A stretch of 5,390 nucleotides of DNA from Psychrobacter sp. (GTDB lineage: Bacteria; Pseudomonadota; Gammaproteobacteria; Pseudomonadales; Moraxellaceae), in assembly GCA_012270355.1 (NCBI GenBank), contig JAAXIL010000129.1, forward strand, positions 1 through 5,390. Reading direction: 5' to 3'. The notes under the pieces are model-generated. The model ran no database searches. It was not told the DNA's origin and was given only the letters and a program-made list of their open reading frames with translations. Both the position numbers and the translations under genes were made by a program. Of the stretch, positions 1 through 5,390 are shown one piece after another. Numbering within the stretch: position 1 is the first letter of the stretch; each line of letters begins with the position of its first letter.

Positions 1-16
1 AATGTAAGGAAATGTC

Positions 17-1336
17 ATGTCTGGTCTGTCTCGCTTTTGTTTAACCGCTTTATCCGCCAGCCTATTTGTAAGCGTCGCTTATGCAGAATTATCGCTCGAC
101 AATAACACACGTATCGTCACCAGCACTTCATCTCAGCTACAATCGACCGCCGATCAGTCACCTGCCAAAATCGGCTACAGCTATGGCTCACGTCCGCAGT
201 ATCTGATTGACGACATGGACGACAGCCCGCTGAAACGGGAACTACAAGCTTGCGAAGGGCAAATGCCGAAAAAGACCGATTTTTCCATTGCTCACCGTGG
301 TGCACCCTTGCAATACTCCGAACATACTGTCGATAGTTACGTCGCATCGGCTCGCATGGGAGCAGGTATCTTAGAATGTGACGTGACTTTTACCAAAGAC
401 CGTGAACTCGTTTGTCGTCATGCCCAAAACGATTTGCACACCACCACCAACATCGTTGCCTCAAATCTTGCCAATCAATGCACCACTGCTCCAAAATTTA
501 ACAGCAATGGCAATTTGTCAAACGCCAAAGACATCGAATGTCGCACCTCAGACATCACCTTAAACGACTATCGCACCTTAAAAGGCAAAATGGATGCTTA
601 TAACGATAAAGCAACCAATGTTGACGACTACATGAACGCCACCGCCAACTGGCGAACCGACCTGTATAGCCAAAATGGTAAGCTGATGACCCTAAAAGAG
701 CACATCGCACTAGCCGAACGTCTGGGCATGAAGCACACGCCAGAGCTAAAAGCCCCAAGTGTTGATATGCCATTTATTGGCTACTCACAAGACGACTACC
801 GCCAACAGCTTATCGACACCTATCGCCAAGCAGGCGTAAATCCTGCCAACGTCTATGCCCAATCGTTTGATTTGGATGACGTTCGCTACTGGCTCAAAAA
901 CACCCCTGACTTTGGCAAACAAGCCGTTTACCTCATCGATGACAGCAACGAGACCGCCAACGGTAAAACCTTTGATAAAAACGACCCAACCACTTGGAAG
1001 CATTCACCTGCCGAACTCAAACGCATGGGCGTCAACATTATCGCTCCTGCCACTTGGCTACTGGTCAGCTCAGACGGCAATGGCAATTTGATACCTTCAG
1101 AATATGCCAAAAAAGCCAACAGCGCTGGCTTAGGCATCATCACTTGGTCATTAGAACGTTCAGGACCTTTGGCAAACGGTGGCGGTTGGTATTACACAGG
1201 GCTTGAGGATGCCATCAACAACGACGGCGACATGATGAACTACATTGACGTACTGGCTCAAGACGTGGGCGTAATGGGCATTTTCTCAGACTGGCCTGCT
1301 ACCGTAACCTATTACGCCAACTGTAAAGGATTGTAA
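17..1336 (+). CDS. Secreted glycerophosphodiester phosphodiesterase family protein (GlpQ-like)
   Basis: Probably hydrolyses glycerophosphodiesters to glycerol-3-phosphate and an alcohol in the periplasm or outside the cell. The 439-residue product begins with a Sec signal peptide: hydrophobic core at about residues 7-20, with an AYA cleavage motif at 21-23 just before Glu24. The GDPD TIM-barrel signature follows: HRGA at 93-96 with an EHT at 102-104, then ECD at 120-122, a catalytic-type His135, and PELK at 242-245 (Glu243). A DWP motif (425-427) sits near the C terminus, as in GDPD enzymes. By analogy with E. coli GlpQ, His93 and His135 would be the acid/base pair and Glu120, Asp122 and Glu243 the metal ligands. 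The usual His-Asp pair is replaced by H-A-Q-N-D (135-139), and the protein is longer than the ~360 residues of GlpQ. Six Cys in the mature part (79, 121, 133, 155, 175, 436) could form disulfides. The start follows TAAGGA at 5-10. Another ATG at 12 is out of frame. The family is secure; the substrate is inferred. Confidence 0.9.
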   Translation: MSGLSRFCLTALSASLFVSVAYAELSLDNNTRIVTSTSSQLQSTADQSPAKIGYSYGSRPQYLIDDMDDSPLKRELQACEGQMPKKTDFSIAHRGAPLQYSEHTVDSYVASARMGAGILECDVTFTKDRELVCRHAQNDLHTTTNIVASNLANQCTTAPKFNSNGNLSNAKDIECRTSDITLNDYRTLKGKMDAYNDKATNVDDYMNATANWRTDLYSQNGKLMTLKEHIALAERLGMKHTPELKAPSVDMPFIGYSQDDYRQQLIDTYRQAGVNPANVYAQSFDLDDVRYWLKNTPDFGKQAVYLIDDSNETANGKTFDKNDPTTWKHSPAELKRMGVNIIAPATWLLVSSDGNGNLIPSEYAKKANSAGLGIITWSLERSGPLANGGGWYYTGLEDAINNDGDMMNYIDVLAQDVGVMGIFSDWPATVTYYANCKGL

Positions 1337-1350
1337 TTTTCAAAATTCGT

Positions 1351-1455
1351 ATAGCCAAGTTAGAGTTAAATTGGTACAAGGCAAACGAGCGAAGATATAC
1401 AAGTCGTAATTCGAGCGAGCTTAACACCGTACCAGTTTTATTATGTTCAGGCTAT
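1351..1455. repeat. Imperfect inverted-repeat element (MITE-like or interspersed palindromic repeat)
   Basis: The two ends form an imperfect inverted repeat with one shared centre near 1403. ATAGCC (1351-1356) faces GGCTAT (1450-1455), and TGGTAC (1372-1377) faces GTACCA (1429-1434). Across the 28-bp arms I count about 18 complementary positions. The core carries a 7-bp direct repeat, CGAGCGA, at 1386-1392 and 1412-1418. There is no open reading frame and no transposase. The layout resembles small non-autonomous elements or family-specific interspersed repeats, and the general look recalls repeats common in Psychrobacter/Moraxella genomes. That resemblance is from memory and was not checked. 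No clear target-site duplication flanks it. Confidence 0.5.
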
Positions 1456-1474
1456 TTATTTCAGGCTATTTATT
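1447..1474. repeat. Perfect 14-bp tandem duplication
   Basis: The 14-mer TCAGGCTATTTATT occurs twice back to back, at 1447-1460 and 1461-1474, with no mismatch. The first copy contains the right end (GGCTAT) of the inverted-repeat element, so the duplication looks like a slippage or insertion/excision scar at its border. It lies directly upstream of the terminator stem. Confidence 0.75.
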
Positions 1475-1477
1475 TTG

Positions 1478-1514
1478 AAAATCCAAATCATGGTTTAATG
1501 GTTTGGATTTTTTT
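1478..1514 (+). terminator. Intrinsic terminator downstream of the phosphodiesterase gene
   Basis: AAAATCCAAA (1478-1487) pairs perfectly with TTTGGATTTT (1502-1511). The stem extends by one G-T wobble and three more pairs (1488-1491 with 1498-1501) to 14 pairs, closing a 6-nt loop (1492-1497). Seven T residues (1508-1514) end the structure, as in Rho-independent terminators. The stem is AT-rich, so it is long rather than GC-strong. It ends 16 bp before the ATG at 1531 of the permease gene. It would therefore either separate the two transcripts or act as an attenuator for the permease if that gene's promoter lies upstream. Confidence 0.7.
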
Positions 1515-1530
1515 ATTAACAATACTAACC

Positions 1531-2298
1531 ATGATTTTCGAAACCTTAAACCTATGGGCATGTCTCGGACTATTTATCGCAGGCATCGTCGCCTTTGTCA
1601 TTTCCACCATTTCAGGGGGTGGCGGAGCACTGTTGCTTATTCCAGTGACAACCAGTCTCATCGGAGCAACTGCCACCGCTCCTGTCGTCAACCTTGGCAC
1701 GTTCATTTCACGTCCTGCCCGACTATTGATGTTTTGGCAGGATATTGATTGGTCATTGGTTAAGTTTTATATGCCAAGTGCCATCCTTGGGGCATGGCTG
1801 GCAGGGTTTTTATTTAGCAAAATGAATGCCACCTGGCTACAATTGCTCATCGGCATTTTTTTAGTCTCAACCATTTGGCAATATCGATTTGGCAAGGTTG
1901 ATAAATCCTTTGCCATGCCCAAACTCGGATTTTTGCCCTTAGGGTTTGGTACAGCATTTATCAGTACCATTGTTGGTGGACTCGGTCCTGTGCTTAATCC
2001 GTTTTATATGAATGTCGGTTTGACCAAAGAAGATTTAATCGCCACCAAAACCTCCAACTCCTTTTTTGTCGGCATTGCCCAAATTAGTAGCTATGCGTTT
2101 TTTGGCGTGCTAAATCCGTCGCTATGGGGCTATGGCATCGTGCTGGGACTGGGTGCGGTCATTGGCAATCTGATTGGCAAAAGGCTGTTAGCAGGCATCA
2201 GTATTAAACAGTTTAGAGTTGCAGTAATCACGGTGATGGTGGTGAGTGGTGTGGTGATGATTTGGCAGAATTTAGGATTGTTAATATCTCATTTTTAG
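1531..2298 (+). CDS. TauE/SafE-family sulfite/organosulfonate exporter-like membrane protein
   Basis: Predicted inner-membrane permease of the TauE/SafE (formerly DUF81) family. Members move small anions such as sulfite or sulfonates; the substrate here is unknown. With the ATG at 1531 the product has 255 residues, close to the usual ~250, and about eight hydrophobic segments. The family's two repeated halves are each marked by a Gly-rich motif: SGGGG at 28-32 followed by a hydrophobic stretch ending in IP, and VGGLGP at 148-153 followed by a long conserved-looking loop. A second in-frame ATG at 1498 would add 11 residues, but it lies inside the terminator stem and adds nothing the fold needs. 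Neither start has a clear Shine-Dalgarno sequence, so the true start is uncertain. The gene is flanked by an upstream terminator and a downstream isc promoter, so it is probably a single-gene unit. A link to sulfur metabolism through the adjacent isc genes is possible but unsupported. Confidence 0.85.
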   Translation: MIFETLNLWACLGLFIAGIVAFVISTISGGGGALLLIPVTTSLIGATATAPVVNLGTFISRPARLLMFWQDIDWSLVKFYMPSAILGAWLAGFLFSKMNATWLQLLIGIFLVSTIWQYRFGKVDKSFAMPKLGFLPLGFGTAFISTIVGGLGPVLNPFYMNVGLTKEDLIATKTSNSFFVGIAQISSYAFFGVLNPSLWGYGIVLGLGAVIGNLIGKRLLAGISIKQFRVAVITVMVVSGVVMIWQNLGLLISHF

Positions 2299-2396
2299 CG
2301 TTTATGACTTTAATTCGCGATAAATAGCCCTATTAAGTCTCCTTCAATTTTTCCAATCATCGACTTTATTTAAGCTCATGGTAATAAGCCCTCTTT

Positions 2397-2421
2397 AATC
2401 TTGACTATTTTACTCGGAATT
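2397..2421 (+). promoter_or_regulatory. Candidate type 1 IscR operator
   Basis: Aligned to the E. coli type 1 IscR consensus as I recall it (ATASYYGACTRWWWYAGTCRRSTAT), this 25-bp stretch matches about 19 positions. These include CTTGACT on the left and TCGG on the right of an AT-rich centre. It covers the -35 box of the iscR promoter. Binding of [2Fe-2S]-IscR here should therefore block RNA polymerase, the known feedback loop of isc operons. The outer right part is weak. Confidence 0.6.
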
Positions 2422-2430
2422 AACTATAAT
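2401..2430 (+). promoter_or_regulatory. Sigma70 promoter of the isc operon
   Basis: The -35 box is TTGACT (2401-2406) and the -10 box is a perfect TATAAT (2425-2430), separated by 18 bp. Transcription should start near 2436-2438, giving a 5' leader of only about 22 nt before the iscR ATG. It is the best promoter-like sequence I noticed in the window and overlaps the candidate IscR operator. Confidence 0.8.
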
Positions 2431-2436
2431 AACCCC

Positions 2437-2453
2437 ATCATCGACTTGGAGTC
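2437..2453 (+). promoter_or_regulatory. Second GACT-type motif over the iscR leader and ribosome binding site
   Basis: ATCATCGACTT at 2437-2447 repeats exactly an 11-mer at 2356-2366, 81 bp upstream. Here it continues into a short inverted repeat, GACT-TGG-AGTC (2443-2453), which contains the iscR Shine-Dalgarno GGAG (2448-2451). The two copies flank the promoter and resemble the left half of the type 1 IscR operator. They may be extra weak IscR sites, or a coincidence in a short region. Confidence 0.3.
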
Positions 2454-2458
2454 ATTTG

Positions 2459-3049
2459 ATGCGATTAACCACGAAAGGACGCTACGCCGTCACTGCTCTA
2501 CTCGACTTAGCCATTCAAGAAGGTAACACCCAGTCAGCGGTGTCATTGTCGGACGTGGCAGAGCGTCAATCGATTTCGATGTCCTATCTTGAGCAATTGT
2601 TCTCAAAAATGCGAAAAGCAGGACTGGTAAATAGCACACGTGGGGCTACAGGGGGCTATCGCCTTGCCAAACCCCTTGATGACGTGAGCGTCATGTCCAT
2701 CATTACCGCCGTTGATGAGTCGGTAAAGACCATGCAATGTGATGGACGAGGTGACTGTCAAGGCGGGGCAATGTGCCTGACGCATCACTTGTGGCATGAC
2801 TTGTCCGTCCATATCGAAAGCTATTTGCAAAATATTTCGTTGGCTGAGCTTTTACATAATCTACATCAAGAGCAGATAATAAAGAATAACGACGATGAGA
2901 GCGACGTTAAAGCGATGACTTCAGGATTGTTTTTTAATAGCAGTTCAGATAATCCTCAGACTTCTAATCTTGACTCAATGCATCTGCCACATTTGACTTC
3001 CGACACCACTGAATTTGATTTTATCCCTAACAAGGAAATGACCGTATGA
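2459..3049 (+). CDS. iscR: Iron-sulfur cluster-sensing transcriptional regulator IscR
   Basis: Rrf2-family winged-helix regulator that carries a [2Fe-2S] cluster and represses its own operon when clusters are plentiful. The ATG at 2459 gives the family's canonical N terminus ([18 protein letters not shown]) and lies 7 nt after GGAG (2448-2451). A TTG one codon earlier is not needed. The DNA-binding domain spans about residues 1-80, with the SYLEQLF recognition-helix region near 42-48 and the RGATGGY wing at 61-67. Cluster ligands are all present: Cys94, Cys100, Cys106 and His109, in the same C-x5-C-x5-C-x2-H spacing as E. coli (92, 98, 104, 107). The product has 196 residues against 162 in E. 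coli. The excess is a polar, acidic, Ser/Asn-rich tail (about 143-196) that looks disordered. The stop overlaps the iscS start by 4 bp, so the two genes are probably translationally coupled. Confidence 0.97.
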   Translation: MRLTTKGRYAVTALLDLAIQEGNTQSAVSLSDVAERQSISMSYLEQLFSKMRKAGLVNSTRGATGGYRLAKPLDDVSVMSIITAVDESVKTMQCDGRGDCQGGAMCLTHHLWHDLSVHIESYLQNISLAELLHNLHQEQIIKNNDDESDVKAMTSGLFFNSSSDNPQTSNLDSMHLPHLTSDTTEFDFIPNKEMTV

Positions 3050-4296
3050 GTAACCTAGCCGCCGCTAATATAGAAAATCCTCGTCGTCCGATTTATTTGG
3101 ATTATGCTGCCACCACCCCCGTAGACTCTCGGGTTGCCAGCAAGATGAGCGAGTTCATGACTTTTGAGGGCACGTTTGGTAACCCCGCTTCTCGCTCGCA
3201 TGGCTATGGTTGGCAAGCGGAAGAGGCGGTCGAAACGGCACGTCAGCAAATCGCTGATTTGGTGAATGCTGATCCCCGTGAAATCGTGTTTACTTCAGGA
3301 GCAACAGAATCGGATAATTTAGCCCTTAAAGGGGCAGCTCACTTTTATGAAGGTCGAGGTAAGCACATCATTACGAGTAAAATTGAGCACAAAGCTGTGC
3401 TTGACACCTGTCGTCAGTTGGAACAAGAAGGTTTTGAAATCACCTATCTTGAACCTGAGCATGGCACAGGCTTGATTTTGCCCGAACAAGTAAAAGACGC
3501 ATTGCGTGATGACACCATTTTAGTGTCGCTGATGTTTGTCAACAATGAGCTTGGCACCATTACTGATGTTGAAGCCATTGGCGACATCACTCGAGAAGCT
3601 GGCGTAATTTTTCATGTTGATGCCGCTCAGGCCCCTGGTAAGGTGGATATTGACCTTAGTAAGCTAAAAGTAGATTTGATGAGCTTTTCGGGACATAAAG
3701 TCTATGGACCTAAAGGCATTGGGGCATTATACGTCAGCCGCAAGCCTCGGGTTCGCCTAAAAGCCGAGCAACATGGTGGTGGGCATGAGCGTGGTATGCG
3801 TTCTGGCACGTTGCCGACGCATCAAATCGTGGGCATGGGTGAGGCATTCGCCATTATCCAACAAGAGCAAGACAAAGACAGAGCTCACGTCGCTGAGTTA
3901 CGCAATCAATTATGGGAAGGCATCCAAGATATTGATGAAATTTACCTCAATGGTGATTTAGAACATAGCGTGCCACACATTATCAATATCAGCTTTAACT
4001 TTGTTGAAGGCGAGTCGCTCATGATGTCGCTTAAAGACATGGCAGTCTCGTCAGGGTCGGCTTGTACGTCTGCCACCCTTGAGCCGTCTTATGTTTTGCG
4101 AGCGATTGGTCGCCCTGATGAATTGGCACACAGTTCCATTCGCTTCAGCTTCGGGCGTTATACCACCAGTGAAGACATTGCCGTTATTGTGGCTCAAATT
4201 CATGAGGCGGTTGATAAACTGCGTGAATTGTCACCCCTTTGGGACATGCACCAAGAGGGTATTGACCTAAACTCGGTTGAGTGGACGGCTCATTGA
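3046..4296 (+). CDS. iscS: Cysteine desulfurase IscS
   Basis: PLP enzyme that converts L-cysteine to L-alanine and passes the sulfur as a persulfide to IscU and to other acceptors such as those in tRNA thiolation. The 416-residue product aligns along its whole length with E. coli IscS (404). His115 is in the cofactor-site IEHKAV motif. Lys218, in SFSGHK, forms the Schiff base with PLP. Cys340, in SSGSACTS, is the mobile-loop persulfide cysteine. The C terminus ([10 protein letters not shown]) nearly matches the E. coli tail that contacts IscU. Differences are an 11-residue longer N terminus before the [11 protein letters not shown] motif and a one-residue insertion near residues 130-150. The start overlaps the iscR stop (ATGA) and is preceded by AAGGA at 3032-3036. 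No Met follows until well into the conserved domain, so the longer N terminus is real. Cytoplasmic, second gene of the operon. Confidence 0.98.
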   Translation: MSNLAAANIENPRRPIYLDYAATTPVDSRVASKMSEFMTFEGTFGNPASRSHGYGWQAEEAVETARQQIADLVNADPREIVFTSGATESDNLALKGAAHFYEGRGKHIITSKIEHKAVLDTCRQLEQEGFEITYLEPEHGTGLILPEQVKDALRDDTILVSLMFVNNELGTITDVEAIGDITREAGVIFHVDAAQAPGKVDIDLSKLKVDLMSFSGHKVYGPKGIGALYVSRKPRVRLKAEQHGGGHERGMRSGTLPTHQIVGMGEAFAIIQQEQDKDRAHVAELRNQLWEGIQDIDEIYLNGDLEHSVPHIINISFNFVEGESLMMSLKDMAVSSGSACTSATLEPSYVLRAIGRPDELAHSSIRFSFGRYTTSEDIAVIVAQIHEAVDKLRELSPLWDMHQEGIDLNSVEWTAH

Positions 4297-4339
4297 TGAG
4301 AAATTTACGGCATAGTTTTGGTTACTAGTGTTTATTAAG

Positions 4340-4357
4340 TTGATTAACCGTAATCAA
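4340..4357. repeat. Perfect 7-bp inverted repeat with 4-nt loop
   Basis: TTGATTA (4340-4346) and TAATCAA (4351-4357) flank ACCG. It could fold as a small RNA hairpin about 45 nt after the iscS stop, where it might slow 3' exonucleases or mark an operator. No T-run follows, so it is not a standard terminator, and transcription into iscU may continue. Confidence 0.4.
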
Positions 4358-4460
4358 TACTGTGCTTGCCGAAACTCAAAAAGATTCACACTTTGAGGGT
4401 CAGTACGCGTTATCTGTTTGAGATAAATCCGAAGATAAAGGTACGGGAGTTATCATCCCT

Positions 4461-4679
4461 TTGGAAGCAAAAGATGTGATTAAAGGCGACTTGAATGATG
4501 AAGACTTTGACCCATATAACGCTTATAGCTATTGTAAAACTGGTCACCCACGTTTGACTTTAATGTGGAATGAAAACGAAACAAATAATGCAATGCTAAA
4601 TATTGTAGAACCTCAGCCTTTAAATTGGACAGGCGATTTAGTAACTAATCCCGATTGGTTACAGCCAATTAATCCGTAA
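4461..4679 (+). CDS. Hypothetical protein, 72 aa, the intact 3' part of the interrupted frame
   Basis: If anything in the iscS-iscU gap is still translated, it is this stretch, open from a TTG at 4461 to TAA at 4677. A GGGAG at 4445-4449 lies 11 nt before the TTG, a little far for a good ribosome binding site. The product is acidic and hydrophilic, with aromatic residues (Tyr and Trp) and a single Cys in YSYCKTGHPRL. It has no membrane segment and no motif I recognise. Because the frame continues upstream as protein-like sequence (GTGVIIP), the TTG is likely not the ancestral start and the product would be an N-terminally truncated fragment. It is not a known Isc component: IscX, HscB and ferredoxin look quite different. 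Confidence 0.4.
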   Translation: MEAKDVIKGDLNDEDFDPYNAYSYCKTGHPRLTLMWNENETNNAMLNIVEPQPLNWTGDLVTNPDWLQPINP

Positions 4680-4711
4680 TTTTATATTAACCTCAAGCTA
4701 GGAGCTTTGAA

Positions 4712-5128
4712 ATGGCATACAGTAATCAAGTGATTGACCATTACGAAAACCCCCGCAACGTCGGTAATTTAGACAAAGACGCCAGCAATGTTGGCACAGG
4801 CATGGTCGGTGCACCTGCCTGTGGTGATGTGATGCGTCTGCAAATTCAAGTTGGCGACGATGGCGTTATCGAAGATGCCCGTTTTAAGACGTATGGCTGT
4901 GGTTCTGCCATTGCCTCTAGCTCGCTTGTTACCGAGTGGCTCAAAGGCAAAACACTCGACCAAGCGGGCGAGATTAAAAACAAAGCCATCGCCGAAGAGT
5001 TGGCATTGCCACCTGTCAAAGTGCATTGTTCTGTGCTTGCCGAAGATGCCATTAAAGCAGCGATTGATGATTATCAAAGCAAGCATACTGCTCAGCAAAA
5101 CACAGATGCCGAAGCGGTAACTGCCTAA
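4712..5128 (+). CDS. iscU: Iron-sulfur cluster assembly scaffold protein IscU
   Basis: Scaffold on which [2Fe-2S] and [4Fe-4S] clusters are assembled from IscS-derived sulfur before HscA/HscB-assisted transfer to targets. The sequence is nearly that of E. coli IscU from MAYSNQVIDHYENPRNVG onward. The ligand residues are in identical positions: Cys37 and Asp39 (ACGD), Cys63 (YGCGSA), His105 and Cys106 (HCS). LPPVK at 99-103 is the HscA recognition motif, which implies that hscA/hscB exist in this genome, probably just downstream. Length is 138 against 128 in E. coli; the excess is a C-terminal tail rich in Gln, Thr and Ala. A good GGAG at 4701-4704 sits 7 nt before the ATG. It lies 415 bp after iscS instead of close behind it, so its expression relies on readthrough across the gap or on an unseen promoter. 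Confidence 0.98.
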   Translation: MAYSNQVIDHYENPRNVGNLDKDASNVGTGMVGAPACGDVMRLQIQVGDDGVIEDARFKTYGCGSAIASSSLVTEWLKGKTLDQAGEIKNKAIAEELALPPVKVHCSVLAEDAIKAAIDDYQSKHTAQQNTDAEAVTA

Positions 5129-5144
5129 ATTTTTACGCTGGTTT

Positions 5145-5159
5145 TTAACTTAAAGTTAA
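5145..5159. repeat. 15-bp perfect palindrome in the iscU-iscA spacer
   Basis: TTAACTT (5145-5151) and AAGTTAA (5153-5159) are exact inverted copies around a single A. The spacer is 61 bp. The arms are very AT-rich, and a symmetric run this short can occur by chance. A protein-binding site is as plausible as an RNA hairpin. There is no T-run after it. Confidence 0.3.
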
Positions 5160-5189
5160 TGACTGTATGTTAATGAAGGAGCTTTCACC

Positions 5190-5390
5190 ATGATTAAGAT
5201 GACAGAGCGGGCAGCCAAACACGTCCATGACTTCTTACAAAATCGGGGTCATGGCGAAGGCATTCGAGTCGGTGTACGCACGGCAGGCTGTTCGGGGCTT
5301 GCGTATGTGCTTGAGTTTGTTGATGAGCCAGATGCCAATGATGAGCGGTTTACAACGCATGATGTTAATGTGTTTGTTGATCCAAAAAGC
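5190..5390 (+). CDS. iscA: A-type iron-sulfur cluster carrier IscA (5' part, cut by window end)
   Basis: Carries assembled clusters or iron to apo-proteins, notably for [4Fe-4S] maturation. The first 67 codons are present and the frame is open at the window edge. The product begins MIKMTERAAKHVHDFLQNRG and continues through the signature GVRTAGCSG, where Cys34 corresponds to the first of three conserved cluster/iron-binding cysteines (Cys35 in E. coli IscA). YVLEFVDEP at residues 40-48 also matches IscA. The other two cysteines, in the C-terminal CGC motif, would lie beyond the window; full length is normally about 107. AAGGAG (5176-5181) lies 8 nt before the ATG. The usual order suggests hscB, hscA and fdx follow. 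IscA rather than ErpA or SufA is chosen by context and by the FVDEP segment. Confidence 0.95.
   Translation, partial: MIKMTERAAKHVHDFLQNRGHGEGIRVGVRTAGCSGLAYVLEFVDEPDANDERFTTHDVNVFVDPKS

Larger units (their letters stand above)
4296..4679 (+). pseudogene. Interrupted small gene between iscS and iscU, possibly a decayed secreted protein
   Basis: One frame runs from an ATG at 4296, overlapping the iscS stop by one base, to TAA at 4677-4679. Over 127 codons it is broken only by TAG (4326), TGA (4341) and TGA (4419). The part after 4344 reads like protein on both sides of the last stop: about 25 codons ending GQYALSV, then DKSEDKGTGVIIP leading straight into the downstream open frame. The first ~25 residues would have basic residues (MRNLRH), a hydrophobic run and VLA before Glu, reminiscent of a signal peptide, but two stops fall in that stretch. 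This suggests a gene that decayed by point mutation rather than frameshift. The 4344-4679 part is reasonably supported; the extension to 4296 is speculative. I do not recognise the family. Confidence 0.45.

Noticed and set aside
1371..1401. Promoter inside the inverted-repeat element (TTGGTA ... TATACA)
   Set aside because: Spacing is 19 bp and the -10 is imperfect; transcription from it would also meet the terminator at 1478-1514 before the permease gene.
2306..2339. Stem GACTT(T)AAT / ATTAAGTC after the permease gene as a terminator
   Set aside because: The stem has a bulge, is very AT-rich and closes a ~17-nt loop, and no T-run follows directly. Too weak to call, although the permease transcript should end in this area.
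2456..2458. TTG as the start of iscR
   Set aside because: The next codon is ATG (2459), gives the canonical MRLT N terminus and is better spaced from GGAG at 2448-2451.
3046..3049. RyhB-type small-RNA target in the iscR-iscS spacer, as in E. coli
   Set aside because: There is no spacer here: the genes overlap by 4 bp, so that arrangement cannot apply.
4419..4421. TGA read as selenocysteine or recoded
   Set aside because: No selenoprotein context or obvious SECIS hairpin right after it, and no known family with a key Cys/Sec here; a nonsense mutation of Trp is simpler.
4659..4688. Promoter directly upstream of iscU (TTACAG, 18 bp, TATATT)
   Set aside because: The -35 box is poor and a near match is expected by chance in AT-rich DNA; kept only as an open question about iscU expression.
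4769..5098. 109-codon open frame on the minus strand
   Set aside because: It is antisense to iscU, whose protein is unmistakable. No ribosome binding site or recognisable product supports it.

Overview
The window looks like chromosomal DNA of a gammaproteobacterium. The closest fit by eye is the Moraxellaceae (Psychrobacter/Moraxella-like): the Isc proteins are very close to the Escherichia coli ones as I remember them, the base composition is moderately AT-rich, and the intergenic DNA is AT-rich. This placement comes from protein resemblance alone; no search was run.

Left part (1-2298): two stand-alone genes on the + strand. The first (17-1336) encodes a secreted glycerophosphodiester phosphodiesterase-family enzyme with a clear signal peptide. 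The second (1531-2298, or from 1498) encodes a TauE/SafE-family membrane permease. The gap between them holds a ~105-bp imperfect inverted-repeat element (1351-1455), a perfect 14-bp tandem duplication at its right end (1447-1474), and a strong stem-loop with a T-run (1478-1514) that looks like an intrinsic terminator. The terminator covers the longest possible start of the permease gene, so the downstream ATG at 1531 is the more likely start.

Right part (2299-5390): the housekeeping iron-sulfur cluster operon iscR-iscS-iscU-iscA, cut off by the window end inside iscA. A near-consensus sigma70 promoter (TTGACT, 18 bp, TATAAT; 2401-2430) precedes iscR. Its -35 box lies inside a sequence resembling a type 1 IscR operator, as expected for feedback by [2Fe-2S]-IscR. 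iscR and iscS overlap by 4 bp and are probably translationally coupled. IscS supplies sulfur from cysteine, IscU is the scaffold on which the cluster is built, IscA is the A-type carrier, and IscR senses cluster status and tunes the operon.

The main oddity is a 415-bp gap between iscS and iscU, genes that usually lie close together. The gap holds one long reading frame, open for 85 codons after an in-frame TGA and for a further 25 codons before it. It looks like a decaying or recently interrupted small gene of unknown family, possibly once secreted. I found no tRNA, rRNA, CRISPR array, transposase or integrase, and no convincing minus-strand gene.
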